Assembly (NCBI RefSeq): GCF_009604405.1
Contig: NZ_WEGK01000001.1
Coordinates: 806,001-870,000, forward strand
Direction: 5' to 3'
Length of the DNA: 64,000 bases
Source of the DNA: Nocardia macrotermitis
GTDB lineage: Bacteria; Actinomycetota; Actinomycetes; Mycobacteriales; Mycobacteriaceae
A model generated the notes under the pieces. The model was not told the origin of the DNA, made no database searches, and saw nothing but the letters and a program-made list of their open reading frames with translations. Made by a program: the position numbers and the translations under genes. Of the stretch, positions 35,703 through 44,486 are shown one piece after another. Every line of letters begins with the position of its first letter. Position 1 is the stretch's first letter.

Positions 35703-37013
35703 GTGGGTTTGACAGGAGATCACCGCATCGCGGAACTCGCCCGCCAGTGGCGTGACGCGGTCGTCGATACCGGTTTCGTGCCGATGTCGCACCGCGAACT
35801 CGAACTGCTGCTCGCAGCTCTGCTCGATCGCTTGATCGGCGCGCTCACCAGCGATTATTTCGATTCCCGAGTGGTCGCCGAGGTCGGTGCGGCCTTGGTG
35901 CGCGCGAATCTGACCGATCCGCGGGTGCTCTCGCGTTCCGCGCGCGAACTGGCCCGGCTGGCCGAACTGATCGCCCCGTATCAGGACCGATTGATTCCGG
36001 GTCTGAGCGATATGGCGCGCGGCTACACCGAGGAATTACTCGCCGTCCGCGCGCGGGATCAGGAGATGTTGCACGCGGCCATGGCCGATGCCCGGATGGC
36101 CGCCGAGGCCCGATTCCGCGTGGTATTCGACAATGCCGCGATCGCGATCGGCATCGGCGATACCACCGGCCGGGTCCTGGACGCGAATCCGGCGCTGGCC
36201 ACCATGCTCGGCCATCCCCTGTCCGAGCTGCGCGGAATGCCGGTCTGGGAGCTGGTCCACCCCGCCGATCACGATCAGGTGCGATCGCGCGTCTTCGACG
36301 AACTCGTCACCACCGGATCCGGCACGGTGCGGTTGGAGGTGCGCTATCTGCGCGCCGACCACACCGCCGGTTGGGTGTCCTGGGCGGTCACGCTGGTACC
36401 GGCGACCGCGGGTCGCGCGGCCTATCTCCTGGTCGTCGGCGAGGACACCACCCAGCGCCGGGCGCTACAAGCCGAATTGCACCGGCAGGCACGGCACGAT
36501 CCACTGACCGGGCTGGCCAATCGGCGGCAGCTGGTCGAAACATTGTCGCGGATAATCGCCGACGCCGATCCCGATGATCGGATCGGGCTGGGCTTCATGG
36601 ATCTGGACGGATTCAAAACCGTCAACGACACCTACGGTCACGGCGTGGGCGATCGGCTGCTCACCGCAGTGGCGACGCGATTGGCCGAACGAATCGGTGA
36701 TGCGATCCTGGCGCGGGTCGGCGGCGACGAATTCGTGGCCCTGCTGCCACCGCCGTGCGATGCGGCGCGGGTCGGCTCGGTCGCGGAGGCGTTACTGGCC
36801 GCACTGGACGAACCGATTGCGGTCGACGAACGTCGGCTCACCATTTCGGCCTGTATCGGCGCGGTGGTGACACCGGTATCCGGAGCGGACGCGGAAAAAC
36901 TCCTCGACGCCGCCGATGCGGGCTTGTACCGGGCCAAGGCGGCGGGGCCGAATCGCTGGGTGTTGCACAGTGTGGACATCACGGCCGGGATCGGGTTCAG
37001 CGATCCGCGATAA
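35703..37013 (+). CDS. PAS-GGDEF diguanylate cyclase
   Basis: The 436-residue signalling protein would make cyclic di-GMP. Residues ~1-130 form a helical N-terminal region seen in related actinobacterial proteins. A PAS domain follows (~135-255, FRVVFDNAAIAIGIGDTTG to VVGEDTTQRR), then a GGDEF domain (~270-425) with HDPLTGLANRR and the active-site RVGGDEF near residue 339. No EAL domain is present. The RIGD before the active site is one residue off the usual inhibitory-site spacing. The start is GTG 35703; a TTG at 35709 is possible. Confidence 0.9.
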   Translation: MGLTGDHRIAELARQWRDAVVDTGFVPMSHRELELLLAALLDRLIGALTSDYFDSRVVAEVGAALVRANLTDPRVLSRSARELARLAELIAPYQDRLIPGLSDMARGYTEELLAVRARDQEMLHAAMADARMAAEARFRVVFDNAAIAIGIGDTTGRVLDANPALATMLGHPLSELRGMPVWELVHPADHDQVRSRVFDELVTTGSGTVRLEVRYLRADHTAGWVSWAVTLVPATAGRAAYLLVVGEDTTQRRALQAELHRQARHDPLTGLANRRQLVETLSRIIADADPDDRIGLGFMDLDGFKTVNDTYGHGVGDRLLTAVATRLAERIGDAILARVGGDEFVALLPPPCDAARVGSVAEALLAALDEPIAVDERRLTISACIGAVVTPVSGADAEKLLDAADAGLYRAKAAGPNRWVLHSVDITAGIGFSDPR

Positions 37014-37213
37014 TCCCATCCGCGGCACCGCATTTCGACCGACGGTGCGCTGGATGTCCGGGCAGCTCCGGCCTTTTCGAGTCGATCGAGGTCGACGCCC
37101 GGCCGAGAGTGCTGGCCGGTAGCTCGAATTCGACCACGGTGCACGGTATTACACCGTGGCGGCACCCGAACCGTTTGTATCCCGCCAACCCGCGATACGC
37201 GTGTGGCGGTGCG

Positions 37214-38251
37214 TCAGATGCCCAGTGCCCGCGCGAATCCGGGCCACGCCGCGTGCAGCGACTGCTGCCAGTATGGCCAGGAGTGCTGCCCGCCGGGTAC
37301 GTACTGGAAGGTTGCCGGTATACCCAACCGGGTGGTCGACGCCTGTAGCTTGCGGGTGCAGGTCGCCACCACCGACTCCAGCATTCCGCCCGCGGGCGGG
37401 GTCACCCCGGCCGCATCCGGACCACCCGTACCCGCGCTCAGGTACAGGTCCACCCCGCGCAGCGCGCGCAGGTTCGCGTCGGTGGAGGGATCGTTTGCTG
37501 TCCAGGCGGGCGAACCGTCCGGACCCCACATGTTCCACGGATTGCCGCCGCCGGAGGCGACCACGGCCTGCACATAGCGTCGTCCCGGATCCGCGCCGGT
37601 CTGCGCGCAGCCGCTGAACGATCCCACCGCCGCGTAGAGTCCGGGCGCGGACTCGGCCAGCGCCAGCGCCGAGGTGGCCGACATCGACACGCCCGCAATG
37701 GCATTGCGCCCCGACGTGTCGTACGCGGCATCGATGATCGGCGGCAGCTCGCGGGTCAGGAAGGTGGTCCACCGGTTGCGCCCGAGCACCGGATCGTCGC
37801 TCTGCCAATCGGTGTAGTACGAGTACCGGCCGTCGAGCACGGTGACGACGTTGACGTTCTTGTCCGCGGTGAACGGGATCAGATCGGTCTTGGTCTCCCA
37901 GGAGGTCTCGGTGCCGTCCCAGCCGATACCGTCCTCCGCGCCGTCGAGCAGATACAGCGTCGGGCGCGGGGCGCCGGTGTCGGCGGCGCGGATGAAGTCC
38001 AGCGCGATCACCCGGCGCATCGCCGCGGAGTAGACGTAGAGCCTGCTGCGCCGATCGTCGATCCGCACCGTGTGATCGAGGTGCGAACCGTCGGGGTGAT
38101 CGAGGCGCGAACCGTCGGCGGCGGGGGCCCGCACGGCACTCGCGGACACCGGGGCGAGTATCGGCACGGCCGCGAACGTCAGGACCGCCGCGGCGAACCG
38201 TAGTACCGTGACCAGGCGTAGCCCGATCGTCCCGCGGATGTGAACGTTCAT
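37214..38251 (-). CDS. Secreted antigen-85/mycolyltransferase-like esterase
   Basis: The 345-residue protein is exported: a signal peptide (~1-40) ends near ASA-VRA. The alpha/beta-hydrolase body matches the esterase D/antigen 85 family, with the nucleophile S189 in GVSMSATSA, YLLDGAEDGIGWD near 100-112, and the terminal histidine in PGGQHSWPYW. Such enzymes move mycolates onto trehalose or arabinogalactan in the cell wall. Just after the signal peptide is a short duplication (GSRLDHPDGSHLDH). GAGG precedes ATG 38251. Confidence 0.9.
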   Translation of the reverse strand: MNVHIRGTIGLRLVTVLRFAAAVLTFAAVPILAPVSASAVRAPAADGSRLDHPDGSHLDHTVRIDDRRSRLYVYSAAMRRVIALDFIRAADTGAPRPTLYLLDGAEDGIGWDGTETSWETKTDLIPFTADKNVNVVTVLDGRYSYYTDWQSDDPVLGRNRWTTFLTRELPPIIDAAYDTSGRNAIAGVSMSATSALALAESAPGLYAAVGSFSGCAQTGADPGRRYVQAVVASGGGNPWNMWGPDGSPAWTANDPSTDANLRALRGVDLYLSAGTGGPDAAGVTPPAGGMLESVVATCTRKLQASTTRLGIPATFQYVPGGQHSWPYWQQSLHAAWPGFARALGI

Positions 38252-38561
38252 ACCGCCGCCTCACCGTGTTCCCGAACAGAGTGCGGCACCATCGCCACAG
38301 CGGCGTGGCACCCCACAGGCAACGGGCGGGCTACCCACGGGAGTTCCGCGAACGGCGGGATTGCGGCGCAGGTCACCACGGTCGGCCGGGACGCATGGCC
38401 GAACTCCCCGACTACCGGCCGGTATTGTGATCAGTCACTATGAACGTCCGGTACCACATTCCCAAACATCACGACGGTGCAGGAAACCGGCCCTGCGGGA
38501 TCTCGAAACAATTACGGTGACATGGCAGGGCAGTAACGCGGGGGTGGAAGGGAGTTCGCCA
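38252..38561. other. 310-base divergent intergenic region
   Basis: No gene is supported. It should hold promoters for the esterase (minus) and the PucR-type regulator (plus). A short dyad GTGATCAGTCAC lies at 38427-38438. Confidence 0.35.
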
Positions 38562-39845
38562 ATGTCTGTCACCACTCCGGACCGGCCGGGCCTGACCATG
38601 TCGGGGCGACCGATGTCGCTTCCGCTCAAGGACGTCTGGGCGCTATCGCGTCAGATGGTGGGCCACTTCGTCGAGAACGTGGCACCGTGCGGGACATTAC
38701 CCGGCGACGCGATCTACGGCGACGTCACCACCATCACGCGCACCTGTCTGGAGCTGGCCGTCAGCATGCTGGACGGCAAGGACGTGCGCGCCAAGACCGA
38801 GCGGCTCGAGGACGCCGCCGGGCAGTGGGCCCGCGAGGGCGTACCCATCAACACCATCCATCACGCCATCCACGAGGGTTTCAAGATCGGCCTGGACCTG
38901 GTCACGGGCGCGGCGGTGCGGCATCAGTCGCTCGGCGCGGACCGGGGCGGCGACGCCGGGAGCGAGCCCATGCTCACGCTGAACACCGCCGACTACGAGA
39001 ACCTCGTCGACGGGGCCAAGCGCGTGGTGGAGATGCTCGACACCATGACCACCGCGGTCTCGGTCGCCTATGTGCGCGAGCTCAAGGCGGTGGTGAGCGA
39101 ACATCACACCGCGGTGCACACGCTCACCTCGGCGCTGCTGGGCGGACATCCGACCTCGACGATGGCCCGCGAATGCGGGATCGAGATCGCCGAGCGGTAT
39201 CGCGTCATCGCGGTGGCGATTCCGCCGCATCCCGAGGAGGCCAGCCCGATGCTGGACTCGAAGGTGGTGGCGCGGCGCAAACTTCGGCGCGTGCAGGCCG
39301 AACTGGCGCTGCGCTGCGGTGAATCGCTGTTGTCGCTGCTGTCGGTGGACGGGGGCACGCTGTTGATCCCGGCCGAGCAGTTCGACGACGAGGGGCTGGA
39401 GAAGCTGGTCGGGCGGCTCTCGCACGCCGCGCGGGTGCCGGTCACCGCCGCGGTCGTCACCACCGCGTCCGCGGAGATCCCGACCGCGGCCGATCAGGCG
39501 CATCAACTGCTGGACATGGTGCAGCGGCTGCAATCGGTGCCGGGGCTGTACCGCTTCGACGATCTGGCGCTGGAGTACCAGCTGACCCGTCCGGGGCCGG
39601 GCCGCGAATATCTCGGGTCGCTGCTGGATCCGCTGGACGAGCACGCCGAACTGCTCGACACGCTGCAAACCCATATCGCGCACAACCTCAACCGTCAGCG
39701 CACCGCGCGGCTGTTGCACGTGCACACCAATACGGTCGACTACCGGCTCAAGCGGATCGGTCAGCTCACCGGTTTCGATCCGACGCAGGCCAGTGGGCTG
39801 TGGTACCTGCGTTCGGCGCTGGTCGCGCGGACCTACGGGAGCTGA
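38562..39845 (+). CDS. PucR/CdaR-type transcriptional regulator
   Basis: The 427-residue protein ends in a PucR-type helix-turn-helix (LNRQRTARLLHVHTNTVDYR), a domain found in regulators of purine, sugar-diacid and lipid metabolism in actinobacteria. The N-terminal ~150 residues are helical with HHAIHEGFKIGLDL, and the middle is a GGDEF-related or CdaR-like ligand region. ATG 38562 follows GGAAGGGAG; the frame is open to 38361 but without support. No target is evident; the divergent esterase is one candidate. Confidence 0.85.
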   Translation: MSVTTPDRPGLTMSGRPMSLPLKDVWALSRQMVGHFVENVAPCGTLPGDAIYGDVTTITRTCLELAVSMLDGKDVRAKTERLEDAAGQWAREGVPINTIHHAIHEGFKIGLDLVTGAAVRHQSLGADRGGDAGSEPMLTLNTADYENLVDGAKRVVEMLDTMTTAVSVAYVRELKAVVSEHHTAVHTLTSALLGGHPTSTMARECGIEIAERYRVIAVAIPPHPEEASPMLDSKVVARRKLRRVQAELALRCGESLLSLLSVDGGTLLIPAEQFDDEGLEKLVGRLSHAARVPVTAAVVTTASAEIPTAADQAHQLLDMVQRLQSVPGLYRFDDLALEYQLTRPGPGREYLGSLLDPLDEHAELLDTLQTHIAHNLNRQRTARLLHVHTNTVDYRLKRIGQLTGFDPTQASGLWYLRSALVARTYGS

Positions 39846-39960
39846 CGCGGGGCCGGGTCCGGTACCCGGACGCGCGCGGGACCCGATCCGAATCCCGGAT
39901 CGGGTCCCGATCATGTTGCGGGCGAATTCGATTCGATGTTCGTGGGAGCGAACCCGATGC

Positions 39961-40152
39961 TCAGTGCGCGCGTCCGGAGTCCGGCCGAATCCGTCCGGCC
40001 TCCACGAGCGTGCGGTACGCGGCGCCCTTGCGCGGGCACTCCTCGCGTAGGCAGCCACGATGGCGCTGCATGGTCAGATGCGCCTCACCGACGGTCAAGG
40101 GCCCCTCCGGGGCCTCGTGGGGCCACCCTGCGGGCCACAGTGAGATATCCAT
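39961..40152 (-). CDS. Small Cys-containing hypothetical protein
   Basis: The 63-residue protein carries HRGCLREECPRKGAAYRTL, a CxxxxC pair in a basic helix that could bind metal, and a Pro/Trp-rich start (MDISLWPAGWPHEAPEGP). ATG 40152 sits one base after the upstream stop (TGACATG), so the two genes are translated together. Family not recognised. Confidence 0.55.
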   Translation of the reverse strand: MDISLWPAGWPHEAPEGPLTVGEAHLTMQRHRGCLREECPRKGAAYRTLVEAGRIRPDSGRAH

Positions 40153-40153
40153 G

Positions 40154-40339
40154 TCAATCGTCGTCCAGACCTGCGGAGAGGTACGCCACGGCATCGAGCC
40201 AGCGGACGCACGTGGGCGCGTGTTCGACGCCGAGGATCCGGCGCGCGATGGGATCGGTCAGTTCACCGAGATGGTCACCACAGACCCGACCATCGCCGAA
40301 TTGACAAGGCGCCGAACGCAATTGCGTGATCGTCGTCAT
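40154..40339 (-). CDS. Small hypothetical protein, divergent from XRE regulator
   Basis: The 61-residue protein holds CQFGDGRVCGDHLGEL and a later cysteine with HAPTCVRWLDAV, again suggesting metal or redox chemistry. ATG 40339 is chosen because GGAGGG lies 8 bases upstream; an in-frame GTG at 40348 is too close to that site. It is first in a two-gene unit and divergent from the DUF5753 regulator across an AT-rich dyad. Confidence 0.55.
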   Translation of the reverse strand: MTTITQLRSAPCQFGDGRVCGDHLGELTDPIARRILGVEHAPTCVRWLDAVAYLSAGLDDD

Positions 40340-40404
40340 CCGACTCACCCTCCGCCGAGGCGTATCCCGGTGGCCGCCAAGGCCATCCGTGATACCGAAA
40401 ACAT

Positions 40405-40440
40405 GATAATCTGAACGTGATAGATGTTAGCGTGATTATC
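40405..40440. promoter_or_regulatory. AT-rich dyad in divergent promoter region
   Basis: GATAATC (40405-40411) and GATTATC (40434-40440) form an inverted repeat with centres 29 bases apart, and CGTGAT occurs twice between them (40416, 40431). GATAAT reads as a -10-like hexamer on both strands. It is a likely operator of the XRE regulator. Confidence 0.5.
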
Positions 40441-40532
40441 ACCCGAAGGCGACCGCTAGGGCGCGATCGGCTTCGGGAGCGGTTGCCGCGGAAGGAGTTT
40501 CAGGCGCTCCACCGGTAGCGCCGATACGCGCC

Positions 40533-41435
40533 ATGGGGACACGTTTACGCACGGCACGAAAACTGCTGCTGGGCCGCGAGATCGAGCACATGCTCAGCAC
40601 CGCCGGGGTCAGTCAGAGCGAAGCCGCCAAGATCATCGAGACCAGTCAGAGCCGCATCGCGATGCTGATCGTCGGCACGGGTTCGATCACGGTCGGCGAC
40701 CTCGAACGCCTGGCCACCGAGCTCGGCTTCACCGATCGAACCTACCTCGAATCGCTGAAAGAGCTTCGGCGGGACAATCATCGGCGCGGCTTCTGGAATA
40801 CCGGGTACCGCCGCGCCTACGTCGAGGATCTGCGGCTGCTGGTGGATCTGGAAGCGCACGCCGGGCAGTTGCGGGTGGCCGAGGCCGAGATCATGCCCGG
40901 ACTTCTCCAGTGCGAGTCCTACATTCGCGCGCTGCACGAACCCGAGGGCACGCCCGATCCGGATCCCGACACGGTCACCGTGGAGGAATCGGTGCAGGCC
41001 AGACTCGCCCGCCAGGAGATCCTGGTGGCCCAGCGGCCGCCGGAGTTCCACGCGATCCTGTCCGAATCCTGTCTGCGCCGCGAATACGGCGGCCGCACGG
41101 TCATGGTCGAACAGCTGGAACATCTACTGGCACTGTCGAAACGGGCCAACATCCTGATCCAGGTGCTGCCCTTCACCGTCACCACCCGGGGCGCGGGCGC
41201 CGAGGACAGGTTCACCCTGATCCGGGTGGCCTCCCCCGGCGCGGCCGGCGATCTGGACATGGCGATCGTCGAATCCCAAGGCGATATCCGGTACATCGAC
41301 GACAAACCGGCCGTCACCGCCCGCGAGGCGGTGTGGGCGCGGCTGTCCGCCGCCGCGCTCAGCGCCGAGGACTCGCGCCAGTTCATCGAACACGTCGCAC
41401 GCTCGTTCCGCCGCAAGACGTTCAACACCCCGTAG
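40533..41435 (+). CDS. XRE-family regulator with DUF5753 (Scr1/WhiJ type)
   Basis: The 300-residue protein has an N-terminal helix-turn-helix (~17-70, AGVSQSEAAKIIETSQSRIA) and a DUF5753 ligand-type domain (~100-290, including MPGLLQCESYIRAL and FHAILSESCLRREYG). In actinomycetes such regulators usually work with a small DUF397 protein; one is encoded at 42517. The methyltransferase between them belongs to a family often found in the same clusters. ATG 40533 has no clear ribosome binding site. Its targets are unknown. Confidence 0.88.
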   Translation: MGTRLRTARKLLLGREIEHMLSTAGVSQSEAAKIIETSQSRIAMLIVGTGSITVGDLERLATELGFTDRTYLESLKELRRDNHRRGFWNTGYRRAYVEDLRLLVDLEAHAGQLRVAEAEIMPGLLQCESYIRALHEPEGTPDPDPDTVTVEESVQARLARQEILVAQRPPEFHAILSESCLRREYGGRTVMVEQLEHLLALSKRANILIQVLPFTVTTRGAGAEDRFTLIRVASPGAAGDLDMAIVESQGDIRYIDDKPAVTAREAVWARLSAAALSAEDSRQFIEHVARSFRRKTFNTP

Positions 41436-41620
41436 GCACCGATCCACCACCACGAGTTCGCCGGACCACCCCGTCGGCGAACAATTCGACGTCCCAACGA
41501 GATTCGACCCTTCCACCGGATCCGGCCGTGCCGCGGATCCGACCGTCCGACCAGGAGAAAGCAGATGTATCCGCAGACCCGTCCCCCGGTCACCGGGGTG
41601 ACCACGAGTGAGGCAGTGCG

Positions 41621-42445
41621 ATGAGTTCCGAGGATTACGAACCGCGCGAGATCGATGCGACCCGCCCGTCCGCAGCGCGCATGTACCACTACTACCTGTC
41701 CGGTGAGGCCGTGTTCGATGTGGACCGGGTGTTCGGCGAGCGGGTGTTCCAGGTCGTCCCCTATGCCGACGTGGGCGCCCACCATAATCGCGAATTCCTG
41801 CAGCGCGCCACGAAATTCATGGTGTCCCAGGGCATTCGGCAGTTCCTGGACATCGGCTCGGGCCTGCCCACGGTCGGCAACACGCACGAGGTCGCGCGGA
41901 CGCTCGACCCGGAGATCCGGGTGGTCTACGTCGACAACGATCTGGAGGCGGTCAATCGCTCGCACGAGTTGCTGAGCGAACAGGACGCGCTGGACACCAC
42001 CGCGATCGTCGAGGCGGATCTGCGCTATCCGGATCTGATCCTGGATCATCCGGAGACCAAGCGGCTGTTGAACTTCGACGAGCCGATCGGTCTGCTGATC
42101 GTCAGCGTCTGGCCGTTCGTCCCGGACAGCGCGAAGCCGAACGAGGTGATGGCCCGGCTCCGCGACGCCCTGCCGGCGGGCAGCCATGTGGGCATGAGTC
42201 ACGCGTCGATGACCGACGCACCCGAGGAACTCATCGCCCGGATGGTCGCCCTGGCCGAGTTGTATCGCGAGACCTCCGATCCGACGACCATGCGCAGCCG
42301 GGCCGAGTTCGCCACCTTCTACGACGGCTTCGAACTGGTCGAACCCGGCATCGTGTACGCCCCGGACTGGCGTCCCGAGCAGCCGGTCGACCTCGAGGAT
42401 CCGGCGCGGCCGTGTAATTTCGCCGCGGTTGGTTACAAGGGTTAG
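41621..42445 (+). CDS. SAM-dependent methyltransferase, DUF574/PF04672 type
   Basis: The 274-residue protein matches the actinobacterial S-adenosyl methyltransferase family formerly called DUF574. It starts with DATRPSAARMYHYYLSGE, followed by NREFLQRA, the SAM-binding FLDIGSGLPTVGNTHEVA and the acidic strand end VVYVDNDLEA. The substrate is unknown for the family. GTGAGG precedes ATG 41621, and a strong terminator follows. Confidence 0.88.
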   Translation: MSSEDYEPREIDATRPSAARMYHYYLSGEAVFDVDRVFGERVFQVVPYADVGAHHNREFLQRATKFMVSQGIRQFLDIGSGLPTVGNTHEVARTLDPEIRVVYVDNDLEAVNRSHELLSEQDALDTTAIVEADLRYPDLILDHPETKRLLNFDEPIGLLIVSVWPFVPDSAKPNEVMARLRDALPAGSHVGMSHASMTDAPEELIARMVALAELYRETSDPTTMRSRAEFATFYDGFELVEPGIVYAPDWRPEQPVDLEDPARPCNFAAVGYKG

Positions 42446-42456
42446 ATACACCTGGT

Positions 42457-42495
42457 AGATACGTGGGACGCCCGGTCCCGCGTATCTGCGTTTTT
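42457..42495 (+). terminator. Terminator after the methyltransferase gene
   Basis: AGATACGTGGGAC pairs with GTCCCGCGTATCT (one G-T pair) around a five-base loop, followed by GCGTTTTT. This is the most classical intrinsic terminator in the window and separates the methyltransferase from the DUF397 gene. Confidence 0.85.
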
Positions 42496-42516
42496 ACTCC
42501 GTAGAAAGGGACACCG

Positions 42517-42915
42517 ATGACGCTGCTACCTACGTTCACCGTGGGTGAATTCCGCAAGGCCGCACGCAGCTCGCCGAATCAGAACTGTGTGCGCGTCGCC
42601 CGCAAGCAGGGTTGGACGGCCGTCTGGGACGACAAGCGCAGCACCGCCGCCACCACCCCGGCGACGATGCTGCCGAACAGTGAACTGCTCCTGCTCACCG
42701 ATACCCAGTTCGACGATTTCCAGGCCGCCGTGCGCGCCGGGGACAGCGGCCGCTCACCGCTGAACGTCACCCGGCGCACCGACGGCATGTACATCTTCCG
42801 CATCACGACAACGTCGTCGGATGCGGCACACACCGAAGTCGAACTCGTCTTCGATCAGGATGAACTCGACGCCTTCCACGACGGTGTGTTCAACCACGAG
42901 TTCGATCACGCCTGA
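42517..42915 (+). CDS. DUF397-domain protein
   Basis: The 132-residue protein has the DUF397 pattern: FRKAARSSPNQNCVRVA, then VWDDKR and LLLTDTQFDDFQAAVRAG. About 50 extra C-terminal residues (NVTRRTDGMYIFRIT to the acidic FDQDELDAFHDG) extend beyond the usual ~65-residue domain. DUF397 proteins partner DUF5753 regulators, as in the whiJ-type pairs of Streptomyces, so it probably works with the 40533 regulator. AAAGGG precedes ATG 42517. Confidence 0.8.
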   Translation: MTLLPTFTVGEFRKAARSSPNQNCVRVARKQGWTAVWDDKRSTAATTPATMLPNSELLLLTDTQFDDFQAAVRAGDSGRSPLNVTRRTDGMYIFRITTTSSDAAHTEVELVFDQDELDAFHDGVFNHEFDHA

Positions 42916-43191
42916 GGCCGAGCCGAACACGTCGACGGCGGTCGCGTGGTGACGAATGCCGCAGCCTGTTCCCCCGCGACCGCTCCGATAAACCCCTTGC
43001 GCACCAAACACTTTAAGCGCATACCCGCCCGCGCGCACCCCAGCTCCGAAGATCTCACCACCGCCCCGACGCGCCGATCGTGCGCCGTCACAGGCGAATT
43101 CACACGACACCCCAGGTCCGGCCGCATCGATCCCGTTTCGACACCTTCCCCGGAAATAGCCGAATCCCTCCGCGCGTTACACGGACTCGAT

Positions 43192-43470
43192 ATGGGTGTG
43201 GAGCTGAAACATCTGCGATACTTCGTGGCCGTCGCCGAGAAGCTGAACTACTCGGCGGCCGCTCGCGGCCTGTACATCTCGCAGCAGGCACTGAGCCGGA
43301 TCATCCAACAGCTCGAACGCGATGTGGGAGTACGGCTTTTCGAACGGACGACCCGTTCGGTGCGCCTCACTCCGGCGGGTGCGGCACTGTTGGAATCGGT
43401 GCGGCCGACGTTGGTGATGGTGGACGATGCGATCGAGCAGGCGCGAAGCCTGGGGCCGCGAACCGGGTGA
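43192..43470 (+). CDS. Orphan LysR-type DNA-binding domain
   Basis: The 92-residue product is only the winged HTH of a LysR regulator (LKHLRYFVAVAEKLNYSAAA, then YISQQALSRIIQQLE and RLTPAGAALL) and stops at GPRTG, before any effector domain. It could be a fragment left by deletion or a real DNA-binding-only protein. ATG 43192 is used; the frame is open to 42946 but the upstream sequence is not LysR-like. The accessory island starts immediately downstream. Confidence 0.6.
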   Translation: MGVELKHLRYFVAVAEKLNYSAAARGLYISQQALSRIIQQLERDVGVRLFERTTRSVRLTPAGAALLESVRPTLVMVDDAIEQARSLGPRTG

Positions 43471-43492
43471 GGTTGCCCGTGGGCTGTCGTGC

Positions 43493-44485
43493 TCACCAGC
43501 CGGTGTCCTTGTGTCGCAACGCATGTAGCGTGGCGACGGCGACTTCGTCTCGAAGCCGTTCGCGCAGTGTGGCCCACTGCCGGGTGAAGCCCGGTTCGGC
43601 CTGCAAGTCCCGCCACAGCGTGCGTAGTTCCTTCGGGGTGTGCGCCCCCGGCATCCAGACTCCGCTGAAGTGCCGCACCAGCGGTTCGAGAATATCGAGC
43701 CGGTCCGCGCTGACCGGATCGAAGTGATCGGCCTGATCCAGCGCGTCGGCGACCACGGTGAGCAGCCAGTCGTGCGCGGCGAGATCCTCGCAGAACCGTT
43801 GCACCGCATCGAGATCGGCTTCCTGGCGCACGATCACGCGCACCGAGCGGACAGTCTCGTCGTCCACGTGGAGCCGCACGTCGGGTCCGGCCGAACCGCC
43901 GACGATCGCGCTCCAGCGCAGGCGGGTGGTGCCGACCTGAACAGGAGGCGACTGGTCCAGGCTCGGATCGGTGCGGATCCGGCCCAGCAACCTGCCGCTG
44001 GCAGAATTCAGATCCAGCACGTTGCCGATACCGGCCGCGGCCGGGTCCCCGTGATAGCCCTCGACCATGGCCGCCGCGACGGCCGCACGATCGGGCGCGA
44101 AGAGTTCGATCTCCTCGCTGATGCCCTTGCGGCTGAGGTAATGCGACCACGTCTGGCGACGTCGATCCTCCCCTCGCACGATCCGGGTATACGCCGAGGA
44201 CTGCAGGATCCGACCGCCGAGCAGCGCCGCCCGGGCCGCCACCGTACCGACGATGCGCGTCGAACGTTGTTCCGCCTCAGGGAAATCCATGCGCACCCGA
44301 CAGTCCACGCCAACCGCCATCGTGGGTGAGGTCGCGAGGGAACCGGGGCGTTCACGCCAGGACACGTCGCGGCCGGGCATCAGCGCGAGCAGCTCTCGTG
44401 CCTGAGCCCGGGGCAAGGCGGTCGACGAGGGTAGTAGGCAGGTCTTCACCTCACCCAGGACGACCAGTGGTGCTGCCGAGGGCAT
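43493..44485 (-). CDS. SCO2521-family protein, cassette copy 1
   Basis: The 330-residue protein is last in a four-gene cassette and resembles the SCO2521 family of unknown function. Segments shared with its paralog at 51725 include KTCLLPSS, ERPGSLATSP, GGRILQSS, FCEDLAAHDWLLT, WMPGAH and PGFTRQW. It has no signal peptide or clear membrane helix. It starts one base after the upstream stop (TGAGATG), an arrangement repeated exactly in copy 2. Family numbering follows gene order and recognition and is less certain than the paralogy. Confidence 0.75.
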   Translation of the reverse strand: MPSAAPLVVLGEVKTCLLPSSTALPRAQARELLALMPGRDVSWRERPGSLATSPTMAVGVDCRVRMDFPEAEQRSTRIVGTVAARAALLGGRILQSSAYTRIVRGEDRRRQTWSHYLSRKGISEEIELFAPDRAAVAAAMVEGYHGDPAAAGIGNVLDLNSASGRLLGRIRTDPSLDQSPPVQVGTTRLRWSAIVGGSAGPDVRLHVDDETVRSVRVIVRQEADLDAVQRFCEDLAAHDWLLTVVADALDQADHFDPVSADRLDILEPLVRHFSGVWMPGAHTPKELRTLWRDLQAEPGFTRQWATLRERLRDEVAVATLHALRHKDTGW

Positions 44486-44486
44486 C

